Positions 1 through 5,759 of a stretch of DNA of 26,588 nt are shown one piece after another (position 1 is the first letter of the stretch; every line of letters begins with the position of its first letter). The DNA lies in the IMG/VR virus record IMGVR_UViG_3300008448_000526, positions 1-26,588 of that record, one strand, 5' to 3'. The translations under genes and the position numbers were made by a program. The notes beneath the pieces were generated by a model. The model had not been told where the DNA came from. It worked only from the letters and a program-made list of their open reading frames with translations, and did not search any database. This DNA comes from a virus.

Positions 1-37
1 TGCCTGCAACTCACTACATGAAGGCAGGTAACTAATT

Positions 38-184
38 ATGTTGAAGTGTCCTGAATGCAACATTGCACTATTGCCCACTGAGGCATTTCCAAACAACCTA
101 TGTGTTGAGTGCTATGCGCTCACACCTGAAGCAAATGCGCCTATCACTGCACGTCAGTTAGCGCAGATGTGGGGTGCTAAGTGA
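38..184 (+). CDS. 48-aa zinc-ribbon-like small protein
   Basis: Starts at ATG with a purine-rich AAGGCAGG stretch upstream and ends by overlapping the next gene's GTG by four bases. The protein has two cysteine pairs, CPEC near residues 4-7 and CVEC near residues 22-25, spaced as in a minimal treble-clef or zinc-ribbon knuckle. The rest is short and has no other recognisable domain. It is the first complete gene in the window and is translationally coupled to the following one. Function unknown; such knuckles in phage early regions may bind nucleic acid or protein partners, but nothing here shows which. Confidence 0.6.
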   Translation: MLKCPECNIALLPTEAFPNNLCVECYALTPEANAPITARQLAQMWGAK

Positions 185-336
185 TTACCAAGCGTGGCAA
201 GCGCGTACGCGCAGCAGTTATTTACCTAGCAATTTTGACGGCGCTAATTGGCGCTACATCAGCAATGGGGATTTGGGACATACCTGAGTCTTGCTTAGTG
301 GAGCAAGTTGATTGCCCAGAAGGGTTGCAACCATGA
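181..336 (+). CDS. 51-aa single-pass membrane or secreted peptide
   Basis: GTG start inside a GTGA overlap with the previous stop, and an ATGA overlap with the next gene at 333. The N-terminus is basic (ITKRGKRVR) and is followed by a hydrophobic stretch of about 17-20 residues (AAVIYLAILTALIGATSA). A short polar tail with two cysteines (SCLVEQVDC) follows. This is either one membrane anchor or a signal peptide with cleavage near ATSA. No family recognised. The perfect overlaps on both sides argue that it is a real gene. Confidence 0.55.
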   Translation: MITKRGKRVRAAVIYLAILTALIGATSAMGIWDIPESCLVEQVDCPEGLQP

Positions 337-527
337 CAAAGTTCAGAGTTGAGATTGAAGTTGAGATTGAAACAGAATTGACGCAATACATTGGACGCGA
401 GACAACCACAAGCAAGTCATTGCTAATTGGTTTGGCTAAAGATCAGATTTGGTTAGATGTCAATGACGCAATACGCCTGTACGGGATCCAGGGACGTGTA
501 AGCAACGTCGCCAAGGTGCAGTCATGA
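333..527 (+). CDS. 64-aa hypothetical protein
   Basis: The start is placed at ATG 333, in an ATGA junction with the previous gene; a TTG 21 bases upstream would also be in frame but has no advantage. The N-terminal 20 residues are an alternating charged/hydrophobic strand rich in glutamate (VEIEVEIETEL). The C-terminal half (IWLDVNDAIRLYGIQGRV) could be a short strand-helix. No family recognised. It is coupled to the next gene by another ATGA overlap. Confidence 0.5.
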   Translation: MTKFRVEIEVEIETELTQYIGRETTTSKSLLIGLAKDQIWLDVNDAIRLYGIQGRVSNVAKVQS

Positions 528-670
528 TTGCCTGCGAGATGTGCGGTAAAGACTCACGCATACTGTGGCACCGCTGGTACAAGTATGACAATGGCGAGCA
601 AGTGCGCTCACAGATCTGCGCAAGGTGTGTAGATGTGCATGACATGAGTTTGAAGGGACAGACAGCATGA
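524..670 (+). CDS. 48-aa zinc-ribbon-like small protein
   Basis: ATG in an ATGA overlap with the previous gene; the stop overlaps the next start in the same way. Cysteine pairs CEMC (residues 4-7) and CARC (about 36-39) flank a basic, aromatic middle (WHRWYKYDNGEQ). This is the spacing of a four-cysteine zinc ribbon. No catalytic motif is visible. It is one of several tiny CxxC proteins in the first 1.5 kb. Function unknown. Confidence 0.55.
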   Translation: MIACEMCGKDSRILWHRWYKYDNGEQVRSQICARCVDVHDMSLKGQTA

Positions 671-765
671 CTTTATTTTGCCAAGTATGCGGAACAGGCG
701 TGACAAGCAACAGTTTTGAAGTTGATGACACGATTACCTGCAAACAATGTTGGGAGATCAAGTAA
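667..765 (+). CDS. 32-aa zinc-ribbon-like peptide
   Basis: Very short gene bounded by ATGA and TAATG junctions. It contains CQVC at residues 5-8 and CKQC at about 26-29, separated by 17 residues, so almost the whole peptide is one potential four-cysteine zinc site. The compact overlap geometry and matching CxxC layout with neighbours at 38-184 and 524-670 are the reasons to believe it. Function unknown. Confidence 0.45.
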   Translation: MTLFCQVCGTGVTSNSFEVDDTITCKQCWEIK

Positions 766-1019
766 TGACTCAATACAACGGTTGGAAAAACCGCCAAACG
801 TGGAATGTTGCGTTGTGGCTTGGATCTGACGAGAGCCTGTACAGGGCTGCTTGCAGATTTATGGAGAAGCGCACACACCCAAAGGCAAACAATCACTATG
901 CGCGATTTATCAAAGAGCAAGGGTTGGCAACTGAGCGCACTGGCGACAACATTGCTTGGCTTGGATCTCGTTTGGATTACAAGGCATTGGACGACATGAT
1001 GAAAGAATTGGTGGCGTAA
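765..1019 (+). CDS. 84-aa small phage protein with YNGWKNRQTWNVALW motif
   Basis: The start is set at ATG 765 (TAATG with the previous stop), not at an upstream in-frame codon, because the conserved block begins directly after it. The N-terminal motif YNGWKNRQTWNVALW is a signature I recognise from small uncharacterised phage proteins (I recall DUF7249). The remainder is mostly predicted helix (LYRAACRFMEKR, DYKALDDMMKEL). Homologues occur in many phages, but no biochemical role is known to me. The next gene starts inside its stop codon. Confidence 0.7.
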   Translation: MTQYNGWKNRQTWNVALWLGSDESLYRAACRFMEKRTHPKANNHYARFIKEQGLATERTGDNIAWLGSRLDYKALDDMMKELVA

Positions 1020-1387
1020 TGGAATACGAATACACAGTAAACAAGATTGTGTCACAGGGTTGCAGAGACTTTGTCAGCGATGAAGAGGCAAGGCACTATG
1101 CAGCAAGAGTCAAAAACGTTTATCAGGCTGAGGATCCAGATAACGAATACTGGTTTGATTACAAGGTGGACGCAACGGAACCTGAGGTTTACGTGCTTCA
1201 AATAATTACAGACGGTGCTGTTTCTTGGATCAAAAATTATGACTGCGCGCTGGACGCAGTTCACGCCTACGACAAAGTTGTTGATTACGGATTTGCTAGG
1301 TATGAGCGTGAAGCGGTGCTGATTGAGCCTAATGGCAAGACACACAACAAGATCTTTCAAAGACCAAACGGCGTTGCTATAGCGTAA
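1019..1387 (+). CDS. 122-aa hypothetical protein
   Basis: ATG 1019 overlaps the previous stop (TAATG). An in-frame codon 63 bases upstream is rejected because it lies within the previous gene. The protein is acidic to neutral and aromatic-rich, with an alternating strand/helix look (EYTVNKIV, DEEARHYAARV, EYWFDYKVD, EVYVLQIITDGAVSWI). Two cysteines only. No domain recognised. It ends the first run of overlapping genes; a 38-base gap follows. Confidence 0.6.
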   Translation: MEYEYTVNKIVSQGCRDFVSDEEARHYAARVKNVYQAEDPDNEYWFDYKVDATEPEVYVLQIITDGAVSWIKNYDCALDAVHAYDKVVDYGFARYEREAVLIEPNGKTHNKIFQRPNGVAIA

Positions 1388-1425
1388 AATAAACAATGTC
1401 CCGAAATCAACCGAAAGGCGAAAAC

Positions 1426-1515
1426 ATGGACACAATGATTAAGCACTGCAAGTGCGGTAGTTGGATTTACGGTAACAACGTTTGCGAAGTCTGCAGAAAG
1501 TTGGCGAACGGCTGA
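1426..1515 (+). CDS. 29-aa zinc-ribbon-like peptide
   Basis: The gene is preceded by CCGAAAGGCG at 1411-1420, a plausible ribosome binding site about six bases before ATG 1426. An in-frame ATG at 1396 has no such site. The peptide carries CKC at residues 8-10 and CEVC at about 20-23 around WIYGNN, so it can form one small zinc site. It is even shorter than the other CxxC peptides here. The following lysozyme-like gene begins almost on top of its stop. Confidence 0.4.
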   Translation: MDTMIKHCKCGSWIYGNNVCEVCRKLANG

Positions 1516-1518
1516 GCG

Positions 1519-1908
1519 CTGAAGCGTGTCGCGCAGATCCTTTTAAGCGCTGCTTTGGCAGTAGGATTTGTTTTTGTATCCCCAGCACAGGCTCAGGCTC
1601 CAACAGACTTTGTTTCAAAGTTAGCGCCTAAACCGTACGCACAGCACAAAGTCAATGCAATTTGGGGCAACAAAGAGCAATTTAAGTGCTTGGCGGTTTT
1701 GTGGGGCAAAGAGTCAGCGTGGAACCCTAAGGCGTTCAACCCAGTTAAGGTTGGGGGACGCAACGCGGGTGGCATACCTCAGATCCTGGGTTTATCCCCA
1801 AATCTGCACCCACATGTGCAAATTGACCGTGGTATCAAATACATTATCCACAGATACTCCACACCTTGCAGGGCGTGGGCATTTTGGCAGAAAGGCAAGT
1901 GGTACTAA
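1519..1908 (+). CDS. Secreted transglycosylase-like (lysozyme-fold) protein
   Basis: After a signal peptide the protein has one compact domain. LAVLWGKESAWNPKAFNP contains the candidate catalytic glutamate after a WGKES motif. It is followed by GIPQIL, IDRGIKYIIHRY and a C-terminal WAFWQKGKWY, the pattern of the short transglycosylase-like domains of actinobacterial phages and exoproteins. Such domains cut or bind peptidoglycan. The open frame begins just after the stop at 1513-1515. A basic plus hydrophobic leader ending in SPAQAQA needs translation from upstream of TTG 1555, and the only candidate I see is CTG 1519 (LKRVAQILLSAALAVGF). From TTG 1555 the peptide would lack its positive residues. 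The domain call is firm; the start is uncertain. Confidence 0.7.
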   Translation: MKRVAQILLSAALAVGFVFVSPAQAQAPTDFVSKLAPKPYAQHKVNAIWGNKEQFKCLAVLWGKESAWNPKAFNPVKVGGRNAGGIPQILGLSPNLHPHVQIDRGIKYIIHRYSTPCRAWAFWQKGKWY

Positions 1909-2003
1909 TGACTACTTCACCGTTTGGATTACCTTTACGGGTGGACATACCTAACGTGGATCCCACAGAATGGGAAGATGATGACGATGATGACAGTGCT
2001 TGA
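1908..2003 (+). CDS. 31-aa peptide with aspartate-run tail
   Basis: ATG 1908 overlaps the lysozyme-like stop (TAATG). The peptide ends in a strongly acidic run (EWEDDDDDDSA) after a proline-rich start. The acidic tail is encoded by GATGATGACGATGATGAC, so the low complexity could be repeat-driven. No known family. The stop codon overlaps the first 34-bp repeat copy. Confidence 0.35.
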   Translation: MTTSPFGLPLRVDIPNVDPTEWEDDDDDDSA

Positions 2004-2097
2004 TGTGTCACGATTGGGCTCATCATGAAACCTTTGATGTGCCACGATTGCGTTCATCATGAGGGGTTTGATGTGCCACGATTGCGTTCATCATGAG
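2002..2097 (+). repeat. Three tandem 34-bp repeats ahead of the HNH gene
   Basis: Copies start at 2002, 2036 and 2070. Each begins GATGTG(C/T)CACGATTG and ends TCATCATGA; the second and third are identical over 28 bases and the first differs at four of them. The third is partial. Each copy carries an ATG followed by codons for MCHD(C/W), and the TCATGA at the end of one copy supplies either a stop or, for the last copy, the ATG of the HNH gene at 2093. The outer TGATG and CATCA of each unit are inverted repeats (five-base arms, 15-base loop). Possible roles are operator sites, coupled micro-ORFs or remnants of gene-edge duplication. Confidence 0.85.
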
Positions 2098-2431
2098 TAT
2101 TGACTCAAAGATTGTTGCGCTGGTTGAAGAGCGCGCAAGTTGGTACTGCGAAGTCTGTGGCAAGGTGGCAACCGAGTCAATGGCGTTGCACCACCGCAAA
2201 CTGAAGTCACGTGGCGGTAAGGACAGCGCAAGCAACCTGATCCGCGTTCACCACTCTTGTCACAACATGAGTACGGGCAGTATTCACGCAAACCCTGCTT
2301 GGGCTGAGGACATGGGGTACATGGTTGCCTCATGGCAAGAGCCTCACGAAGCGCCTATGCACCTGCCTGACGGCAGAATTGTTTTATTACAAAATGACGG
2401 TACAATAATTACATTAGAGGAAGGCAAATAA
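2093..2431 (+). CDS. HNH endonuclease
   Basis: A 112-residue protein with a classical HNH beta-beta-alpha-metal site. WYCEVC (C19, C22) provides zinc ligands; LHHRKLKSRGG has the first histidine(s) at H33/H34; ASNLI has N48; and VHHSCHN ends with C56 and H57. The last 55 residues are a small beta-rich tail. ATG lies in the last tandem repeat. Phage HNH proteins nick or cut DNA and many act with the terminase during packaging. This one sits next to the SSB gene and about 6 kb from the terminases, so a homing or recombination role is equally possible. Confidence 0.85.
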   Translation: MSIDSKIVALVEERASWYCEVCGKVATESMALHHRKLKSRGGKDSASNLIRVHHSCHNMSTGSIHANPAWAEDMGYMVASWQEPHEAPMHLPDGRIVLLQNDGTIITLEEGK

Positions 2432-2794
2432 ATGGACATCACGATCAAGGGTAATTTGGGGACGGATCCAGAACTCAAATTCACTAAGAACAACAAGGCA
2501 TACGTCAGTTTCAGTTTGGCTTACACGCCACGCGTAAAGCAGGGCGAAGCGTGGGTTGATGGCGAGACAATTTGGTTCAGAGCAGTGCAGTGGGGCGAAA
2601 AGTCAGAGATCCTTATGGATAACCTATCCAAAGGCGATACTGTGTTGGTACAAGGATCATGGAAGCCAAGCACCTATACCACCAAAGAGGGCGTTGAAAA
2701 GACAGGCTTGGAGTTGAACGTGGCTGAGATTGGTAAAGTCATTAAGGCTGGCGCTCGCGCACCTAAACCTCAGATTGAGGCTGCACCGTGGTAG
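2432..2794 (+). CDS. ssb: Single-stranded DNA-binding protein
   Basis: A 120-residue OB-fold protein that coats ssDNA during replication and recombination. It begins MDITIKGNLGTDPELKFTKN, continues with YVSFSLAYTPRV, then WVDGETIWFRAVQWG (about 41-55) and KGDTVLVQGSW (68-77), the usual SSB strand order. The C-terminus is short and ends in EAAPW, an aromatic tip comparable to the DDIPF partner-binding tip of bacterial SSBs but much less acidic. The start directly follows the HNH stop with no gap. Shorter than typical bacterial SSB (about 170 residues), as is usual for phages. Confidence 0.92.
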   Translation: MDITIKGNLGTDPELKFTKNNKAYVSFSLAYTPRVKQGEAWVDGETIWFRAVQWGEKSEILMDNLSKGDTVLVQGSWKPSTYTTKEGVEKTGLELNVAEIGKVIKAGARAPKPQIEAAPW

Positions 2795-3003
2795 ATCCAA
2801 ACTGGCTATCAGCAAATCAAACGGCTGAGCGCCTAAACATTACACTCAATCACTTGCGTCAATTGCAGTTTCGTAAGCAACTGGTGTGGAAAAGCAAGCA
2901 AGGCAAGTCTGTGTTTTACTTAGATGATGACGTGACAGCCTACGCAGACGCAAAGCGGGTGAAAAATGAAGTTAGACAAAGAAAGAGTGCAGGACGCGCT
3001 TAA
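2788..3003 (+). CDS. Small helix-turn-helix DNA-binding protein
   Basis: GTG start overlapping the SSB stop by seven bases. The 71-residue protein starts NWLSANQTAERLNITLNHLR, a helix-turn-helix of the MerR/excisionase (HTH_17) type. It is followed by a wing-like strand (VWKSKQGKSVFYLDDDVTAY) and a basic tail (KRVKNEVRQRKSAGR). Proteins of this form are excisionases or small regulators. With no integrase in the window, a regulatory role is favoured, but this is inference. Confidence 0.7.
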   Translation: MVDPNWLSANQTAERLNITLNHLRQLQFRKQLVWKSKQGKSVFYLDDDVTAYADAKRVKNEVRQRKSAGRA

Positions 3004-3145
3004 CCGTTTTGCAGACAGTTTGCGATCCCGTGGGCATGAAGATCTTGCGTTCATGATTGAAAATTACGACGTGTTGTTGAAAGAAGAGTGGCAAGCGGAA
3101 AACGCGCCAGTAACAAAGAAGCGCGCACCCCGTAATAAATCGTAG
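2966..3145 (+). CDS. 59-aa hypothetical helical protein
   Basis: ATG 2966 lies inside the end of the HTH gene, in another frame. The protein is mostly predicted helix (KERVQDALNRFADSLRSRG, EDLAFMIENYDVLLKEEW) and ends in a basic tail (TKKRAPRNKS). No domain recognised. The 38-base overlap with the upstream gene and small size make it less certain than its neighbours, but it fills an otherwise empty gap on the coding strand. Confidence 0.5.
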   Translation: MKLDKERVQDALNRFADSLRSRGHEDLAFMIENYDVLLKEEWQAENAPVTKKRAPRNKS

Positions 3146-3154
3146 TATCTGCTC

Positions 3155-3367
3155 ATGACATTTACGATTGAGCGTGATCTCACTTTGGCTGAGATAGATG
3201 AGGCGATTGCTCATGCCTACAAAATGCTCAAAACAGACGAGTACGGCAACCGCATGGATTGGCGCAAACGCGAACTATTGAGTGCCAGCATTGACGATCT
3301 ACTTGACGCAAGATTACAAATCAGCGTAGAGTTGGCTCATGGAGATAATCAAGGCACAACTAACTGA
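3155..3367 (+). CDS. 70-aa hypothetical protein
   Basis: ATG at 3155 follows nine bases after the previous stop. The predicted product is a two- or three-helix acidic protein (DLTLAEIDEAIAHAYKML, WRKRELLSASIDDLLDARLQ) with no cysteine or catalytic motif. It overlaps the start of the ParB-like gene by 29 bases. Function unknown; the position suggests it could be transcribed with the modification cassette. Confidence 0.55.
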   Translation: MTFTIERDLTLAEIDEAIAHAYKMLKTDEYGNRMDWRKRELLSASIDDLLDARLQISVELAHGDNQGTTN

Positions 3368-4010
3368 ATTAAACGAGTATGCAAAAAACCCACGCAAGGG
3401 CAACGTGGATCTGATTGCAGAGTCATTGTCAAAGTACGGTCAGTACAAGCCAATCACCGTAAACAAAGACAACAACGAGATCCTTGCAGGCAATCACACC
3501 TTTCGCGCAGCAAAGCAGTTAGGTTGGGAGACTATTGACGTGGTTTACGTTGATGTGGACTCAGAGACAGCGGCAAAGATTGTTGCAATAGACAACAGAG
3601 CCTCAGACATGGGTGAGTACGACAACAAGGTACTGGCTGAACTTTTGGATAGCATGAACAACCTTGAAGGATCTGGTTACACGTTTGACGAGTACGATGA
3701 CCTGAAGGCTGAGATCCAGGAAAGAGATCTGCCAACACTTGAACACAAAACTCTTTTTGCTTCACTTGAAGTTGGAGAGAGTGGTCAATCAGGTACTCAG
3801 TTCATTCCAACGCTGAGCGATTACGCAGAGCGATACACCAACAAAGCAACACGTATGCTCATGCTGGACTACCACAATGACATTTACGTTTGGATAGTGG
3901 ACGCGTTGATTGAATACCGCACTGCAAACGGATTAACAAGCAATGGCGAAGCGATTTTGAAGTTGGTTGAAGAGGCAGTTGATAGGAAGTGTCCGCATGA
4001 ACTTATCTGA
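3339..4010 (+). CDS. ParB-like N-terminal domain protein
   Basis: Residues 1-125 match the ParB/Srx/sulfiredoxin-like fold of phage ParB-domain proteins. NPRKG is at about 17-21, LSKYGQYKPITV at 30-41, EILAGNHTFRAAKQLGW (a GxHRxxAA variant) at 48-63 and AIDNRASD at 83-90. ParB-fold proteins can bind CTP or act as DNases. There is no ParB helix-turn-helix; instead residues 130-223 form a separate helical region of unknown identity. The gene overlaps the dioxygenase gene by 14 bases. ParB-like domains are known to co-occur with phage DNA-modification enzymes, so it may target or regulate the modification machinery; that is inference. Confidence 0.82.
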   Translation: MEIIKAQLTELNEYAKNPRKGNVDLIAESLSKYGQYKPITVNKDNNEILAGNHTFRAAKQLGWETIDVVYVDVDSETAAKIVAIDNRASDMGEYDNKVLAELLDSMNNLEGSGYTFDEYDDLKAEIQERDLPTLEHKTLFASLEVGESGQSGTQFIPTLSDYAERYTNKATRMLMLDYHNDIYVWIVDALIEYRTANGLTSNGEAILKLVEEAVDRKCPHELI

Positions 4011-4878
4011 GTTACCCGTACACCGTATCAAGCGCGTTATGTCTGAAGAAGATGCAACCGCGCTGGTAGGTACTGTTGTTCCTGATTATGAGCCAAATTG
4101 CACTGAGGCTGGGATCTGGATTGACGACGACACTGAAGAAGTCATTTTTGTTTACTTTCCAATGGAAGAGGAAGTTGAACTGCTGAGAGCGTCTGTGCTG
4201 AACATCAACTACGGCACAACAATCCGACAATCAACAGGTTTGAAAAACCAATCACGCACTTTTGGCATGGCACCGCGCAAGATCTTTCAGAAGCGAGAGA
4301 GTTGCAGAGCAACCTCATTAGCCCATGAACAACCAAATGAACACGCAGTGTTGATTGCGTTTGCAGAGAAGTTTGCCAAAATGTACAAAGAGTTTGCGCC
4401 TGAACTTTATGCAGCAGACGCCAAAGCGCTTGCAGATAACAACGTGGCTGATGAGTGGCGCATGACTGATGACGCACTGTGGACGTCTGGAGTTGTCAAT
4501 AAAGCCTCAACCCTGCCTTACCACCGTGACGGTTTCAACTTTGCCACTTGGTCAGCAATGCCAGTGATCCGCAGAAAGATGAAGGGCGGATACCTGACGT
4601 TACCTGAATACAATTTCACCTGTTCATGTCGTGACGGCTGGGTGACATTTTTTGCAGGATACAAGTATGTGCATGGCGTGACACCAATGACGCCTAGCGC
4701 ACCAGACTCATACCGCTATTCAATTGTTTACTATGCGTTGCGTGGCATGAAGGATTGCTTTACGTTTGCAGTAGAGACAGCCAAAGCACGTGAGAGCAGA
4801 ACCAAGCGTGAGGACAACATGGCAAAGGCGCTGAAAGGCGAGATACCTATGCCTCAGATTGGTAGCAAAAATAAGTGA
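3997..4878 (+). CDS. TET/JBP-family 2OG-Fe(II) dioxygenase (DNA base hydroxylase)
   Basis: ATG 3997 has AGGAAG about ten bases upstream; an in-frame start 30 bases earlier is rejected. The 293-residue protein shows the double-stranded beta-helix signature: YHRD (H176, D178) for iron, GGYLTLPEY (197-205), an HGVTP motif (H226) as the third iron ligand, and SYRYSIVYY with R240 positioned to bind 2-oxoglutarate. The N-terminal half has FGMAPRKIF and a conserved cysteine, as in phage TET/JBP enzymes. The family hydroxylates the methyl of thymine or 5-methylcytosine in DNA. The kinase and amino-acid transferase homologues nearby favour thymine. Substrate is inferred, not shown. Confidence 0.85.
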   Translation: MNLSELPVHRIKRVMSEEDATALVGTVVPDYEPNCTEAGIWIDDDTEEVIFVYFPMEEEVELLRASVLNINYGTTIRQSTGLKNQSRTFGMAPRKIFQKRESCRATSLAHEQPNEHAVLIAFAEKFAKMYKEFAPELYAADAKALADNNVADEWRMTDDALWTSGVVNKASTLPYHRDGFNFATWSAMPVIRRKMKGGYLTLPEYNFTCSCRDGWVTFFAGYKYVHGVTPMTPSAPDSYRYSIVYYALRGMKDCFTFAVETAKARESRTKREDNMAKALKGEIPMPQIGSKNK

Positions 4879-5759
4879 GCCTTTGGGCTGATTACGCTCA
4901 ATTTCACGAAGCGCAGACTCAATCGCGTGACATGGATCCTGCGTACCCAGTATTGAAATGGTTTGCTGACTCTCTTGACCGCGAAAGCGGATTGTGGCTG
5001 ACGTTTTTGTTTGTTGGTTATTACCACATGGGCTCAGCGCTCAAAGCGTTCAGCCTGTATCCAACGCTGACTGTTCCAGATGAAGCAACCTTGAAATTAC
5101 CTATTGCTCAACCGCGCAGATCTCACAGAGCAACATTGAAGTTTGCGCAACACCTTGACTCACTGTGCGCCAAAGCAGAGCAACACGGTGGCTTGGGGGC
5201 TTGGTTGGATAGTGCAACTACGTCTGAGGATCCGCTGACAAATTGGAAAACACTTAACGATGAATTGACGACGGTGTTTGGCAACGGGCGCTGGGCAGCA
5301 TACAAAACAGCAGAGATCTTGATGAAGTCTCACGGGTTCAACCTTGCAGCACCCGACATGGGCAACGCCAATTCAAGTGGACCACGCAAGGGACTGGGCT
5401 TGTTCTTTCCTGGACTACCGCAAGGCAACTCACCCGCTGAGATTGCATACCTAGATGAACTGAGCCTGAAGGTGGTTGAAAACCTCACAGGCAAAACCTC
5501 ACAAGTGAGCATTGAAACGGCTGAAACCTCACTGTGCGATTTCTACGCGCTGAACAAAGGGCGCTACTACGTCGGTATTGACATTGATGAAATGCAGGAA
5601 CAGTTATTGCGTGTCCCGTCGGATCTAACTGCCATGGCGTTCAAGGCGCGATACGAGACACTGCCACACGCATACTTAGGTGAGTTGAACGGCTGGGAAG
5701 GCATAGACAAAAAGCGCAAAAGCGTTTACCGCGACACAAGAGAGATTGCACTGAGATGA
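4875..5759 (+). CDS. Amino acid:DNA transferase-like (alpha-glutamyl/putrescinyl thymine pyrophosphorylase family)
   Basis: GTG start in a GTGA overlap with the dioxygenase. The 294-residue helical protein has VFGNGRWAAYKTAEIL at 134-149 (a DNA-glycosylase-like helix-hairpin region), ETSLCDF at 217-223 and KGRYYVGIDIDEMQEQL at 228-244, motifs I associate with the aGPT-Pplase/AADT families. These enzymes replace the pyrophosphate on phosphorylated 5-hydroxymethyluracil in DNA with an amino acid or polyamine. Both neighbours fit that pathway. The amino acid used cannot be read from sequence. The call rests on remembered motifs plus context, so moderate confidence. Confidence 0.75.
   Translation: MSLWADYAQFHEAQTQSRDMDPAYPVLKWFADSLDRESGLWLTFLFVGYYHMGSALKAFSLYPTLTVPDEATLKLPIAQPRRSHRATLKFAQHLDSLCAKAEQHGGLGAWLDSATTSEDPLTNWKTLNDELTTVFGNGRWAAYKTAEILMKSHGFNLAAPDMGNANSSGPRKGLGLFFPGLPQGNSPAEIAYLDELSLKVVENLTGKTSQVSIETAETSLCDFYALNKGRYYVGIDIDEMQEQLLRVPSDLTAMAFKARYETLPHAYLGELNGWEGIDKKRKSVYRDTREIALR

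Noticed and set aside
1-30. Possible hairpin TGCCT/AGGCA at the left edge
   Set aside because: Only five pairs with a long loop, no T-run, and the upstream context is outside the window; the AGGCAGG part is better explained as the ribosome binding site of the first gene.
522-1055. Long minus-strand open frame of 177 codons opposite the early genes
   Set aside because: It is antisense to a chain of coupled small genes with good starts and its translation has no domain-like pattern. All other long minus-strand frames were rejected for the same reason.
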